NCBI GenBank assembly: GCA_943914355.1
Contig: CALUBS010000002.1
Location: forward strand, 60,128 to 124,127
Source of the DNA: an uncultured Corynebacterium sp.
GTDB lineage: Bacteria > Actinomycetota > Actinomycetes > Mycobacteriales > Mycobacteriaceae
Length of the DNA: 64,000 bases
Direction: 5' to 3'
Part shown: piece by piece, positions 63,159 through 64,000 of the stretch
Numbering within the stretch: position 1 is the stretch's first letter
Layout of the letters: each line of letters begins with the position of its first letter
Notes under the pieces: generated by a model
What the model saw: the letters and a program-made list of their open reading frames with translations, nothing else
What the model was told of the DNA's origin: nothing
The model's database searches: none
Translations under genes and position numbers: made by a program

Positions 63159-63245
63159 GGGTGGACACTTTACTCAGTTAAGGCAAAAAGCCCACCTGAA
63201 TGGGAAAAGCCCACCTAAGCGAAGAAAATAAGCTTAAGTGGGCGG

Positions 63246-63320
63246 TGGTGGTCCTAACTGGGATTGAACCAGTGACCTTTCCGGTGTGAACGGAACGCTC
63301 TCCCACTGAGCTATAGGACC
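63246..63320 (-). tRNA. tRNA-Val, anticodon CAC
   Basis: Cloverleaf on the minus strand. The acceptor stem is GGTCCTA with TAGGACC, the discriminator is A and CCA is encoded. The anticodon stem TTCCG/CGGAA holds the loop TTCACAC, giving anticodon CAC, which reads GUG. The T loop is TTCAATC. Confidence 0.93.
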
Positions 63321-63506
63321 TTGCGGGGGATAAATCTACACCCGGTGCATTCCATTTTCCTAATTGGCTGGATGGCAGGCGTGGAAGGTGGGGTAGACGC
63401 GGATATCCAGGGGAGGTTTACTCGTGGGGTAAATGACAACCCTGCAATTCACGGTGCGGAGAAATGCGTGATGTGTGTCGCGCAATAGGGGTGCTGGTCT
63501 GGGGAT

Positions 63507-63535
63507 TTGGAAACTGACAGGGAGCACGATAATGT
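63507..63535 (+). promoter_or_regulatory. Promoter of the tRNA-Gly/Val operon
   Basis: TTGGAA (63507-63512) and TAATGT (63530-63535) with a 17-nt spacer, about 40 nt upstream of the first tRNA. The region 63321-63506 shows no gene. Confidence 0.6.
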
Positions 63536-63575
63536 TTGTTCACGCACCGCAAAGCATTAAGCACTGCGGCGCGAT

Positions 63576-63651
63576 GCGGATGTAGCGCAGTTGGTAGCGC
63601 ATCACCTTGCCAAGGTGAGGGTCGCGAGTTCGAGTCTCGTCATCCGCTCCA
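63576..63651 (+). tRNA. tRNA-Gly, anticodon GCC (copy 1)
   Basis: Acceptor stem GCGGATG with CATCCGC, discriminator T, CCA encoded. Anticodon stem TCACC/GGTGA with loop TTGCCAA, anticodon GCC, reading GGC and GGU. T loop TTCGAGT. Confidence 0.96.
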
Positions 63652-63705
63652 CGCTTTTCTTGAGGGTATTACACCACAAAGGGAAAGTGGAACTAAATGA
63701 ATAGC

Positions 63706-63777
63706 GCGCGATTAGCTCAGTGGGAGAGCGCTTCCCTGACACGGAAGAGGTCACTGGTTCAATCCCAGTATCGCGCA
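63706..63777 (+). tRNA. tRNA-Val, anticodon GAC (copy 1)
   Basis: Acceptor stem GCGCGAT with ATCGCGC, discriminator A, followed by CAA, so CCA must be added after transcription. Anticodon stem CTTCC/GGAAG with loop CTGACAC, anticodon GAC, reading GUC and GUU. Confidence 0.95.
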
Positions 63778-63815
63778 CAAGGACTTTGTCCTAGAAACCG
63801 GGCCTGGTTTCGCAT

Positions 63816-63891
63816 GCGGATGTAGCGCAGTTGGTAGCGCATCACCTTGCCAAGGTGAGGGTCGCGAGTTCGAGTCTCGTCATCCGCTCCA
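63816..63891 (+). tRNA. tRNA-Gly, anticodon GCC (copy 2)
   Basis: Identical to the gene 240 nt upstream, including the encoded CCA. No separate promoter is seen in the short preceding trailer, so it is probably processed from the same transcript. Confidence 0.96.
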
Positions 63892-63945
63892 CGCTTTTCT
63901 TGAGGGTATTACACCACAAAGGGAAAGTGGAACTAAATGAATAGC

Positions 63946-64000
63946 GCGCGATTAGCTCAGTGGGAGAGCGCTTCCCTGACACGGAAGAGGTCACTGGTTC
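63946..64000 (+). tRNA. tRNA-Val, anticodon GAC (copy 2, truncated by window end)
   Basis: First 55 nt are identical to the Val(GAC) gene at 63706; the 3' part lies beyond the window. Confidence 0.93.

Larger units (their letters stand above)
63574..63813 (+). repeat. 240-bp tandem repeat, copy 1 (tRNA-Gly + tRNA-Val)
   Basis: Every base from 63574 to 63760 recurs identically at 63814-64000. The unit carries tRNA-Gly(GCC), a 54-nt spacer and tRNA-Val(GAC), plus a 36-nt trailer. Confidence 0.95.
63814..64000 (+). repeat. 240-bp tandem repeat, copy 2 (cut by window end)
   Basis: First 187 nt of the second unit, with no difference from copy 1 in tRNAs or spacer. Further copies may follow outside the window. 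Confidence 0.95.

Overview
The window is a stretch of conserved chromosomal core from a Corynebacterium, most likely a moderately GC-rich human-associated species. The assignment rests on gene content and order rather than on one marker. recX, miaB, miaA, dapF, hflX, the PTS block, sugR, lexA, divS, nrdR, hrpA, oxyR, a DUF3516 helicase, a PAC2 protein, galE, dtxR, sigB, sigA, ppgK, dut, dxs, rnd, hemQ, msrB and an AftC-type arabinosyltransferase occur in the same relative order I recall from C. glutamicum. Actinobacterial DUF families (DUF349, 3000, 3039, 3093, 3099, 3159, 3710, 4192, 4193) fill the spaces. Many genes have a TANNNT box 7-8 nt before an ATG or GTG, the signature of leaderless actinobacterial transcripts.

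Layout. 1-13160: recombination and tRNA modification (recX, miaB, miaA), diaminopimelate synthesis (dapF), the GTPase HflX, an NCS2 nucleobase permease, an HNH endonuclease and several uncharacterised proteins. 13290-19442: the fructose and general PTS block (ptsH, fruA, fruK, ptsI) with a SugR-type DeoR repressor. 19930-21962: SOS and cell-cycle control (lexA diverging from divS, then nrdR). 22254-32271: two large RNA helicases flanking a peroxide-defence unit in which oxyR diverges from ahpC-ahpD. 32306-37595: PAC2 and DUF4192 proteins, galE-dtxR, sigB. 37787-41486: an L-serine use cluster (YheO-type PAS regulator, L-serine dehydratase, serine/threonine transporter) that looks like the main accessory insertion. 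41849-48118: dtd, a methyltransferase, a DUF3099 protein, a coupled DUF3039-helicase pair, and sigA. 48316-62210: glucose phosphorylation (ppgK) facing an inositol-phosphatase-family gene, then dut, RNA methylation, isoprenoid entry (dxs), RNase D, haem synthesis (hemQ), methionine sulfoxide repair (msrB) and cell-wall arabinan synthesis (aftC). 62256-64000: a DMT transporter and tRNA genes, including a tandem 240-bp duplication carrying tRNA-Gly and tRNA-Val.

How the parts work together. The PTS genes and SugR form a sugar uptake and repression module, and PpgK adds a non-PTS glucose kinase. OxyR with AhpC/AhpD, MsrB, HemQ and DtxR makes the window rich in redox and iron functions. LexA/DivS/NrdR links DNA damage, division and dNTP supply, and Dut keeps uracil out of DNA. 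SigA and SigB supply the primary and general-stress sigma factors.

I see no prophage, insertion sequence, CRISPR array or defence island, and no clearly new multi-gene system. The most interesting signals are regulatory: a back-to-back pair of leaderless promoters between ppgK and its neighbour, perfect palindromes upstream of the serine transporter, the SOS-box cluster at lexA/divS, the OxyR operator at ahpC, and the tRNA duplication. All family names come from reading the translations; no database search was run. Statements about C. glutamicum gene order are from memory.
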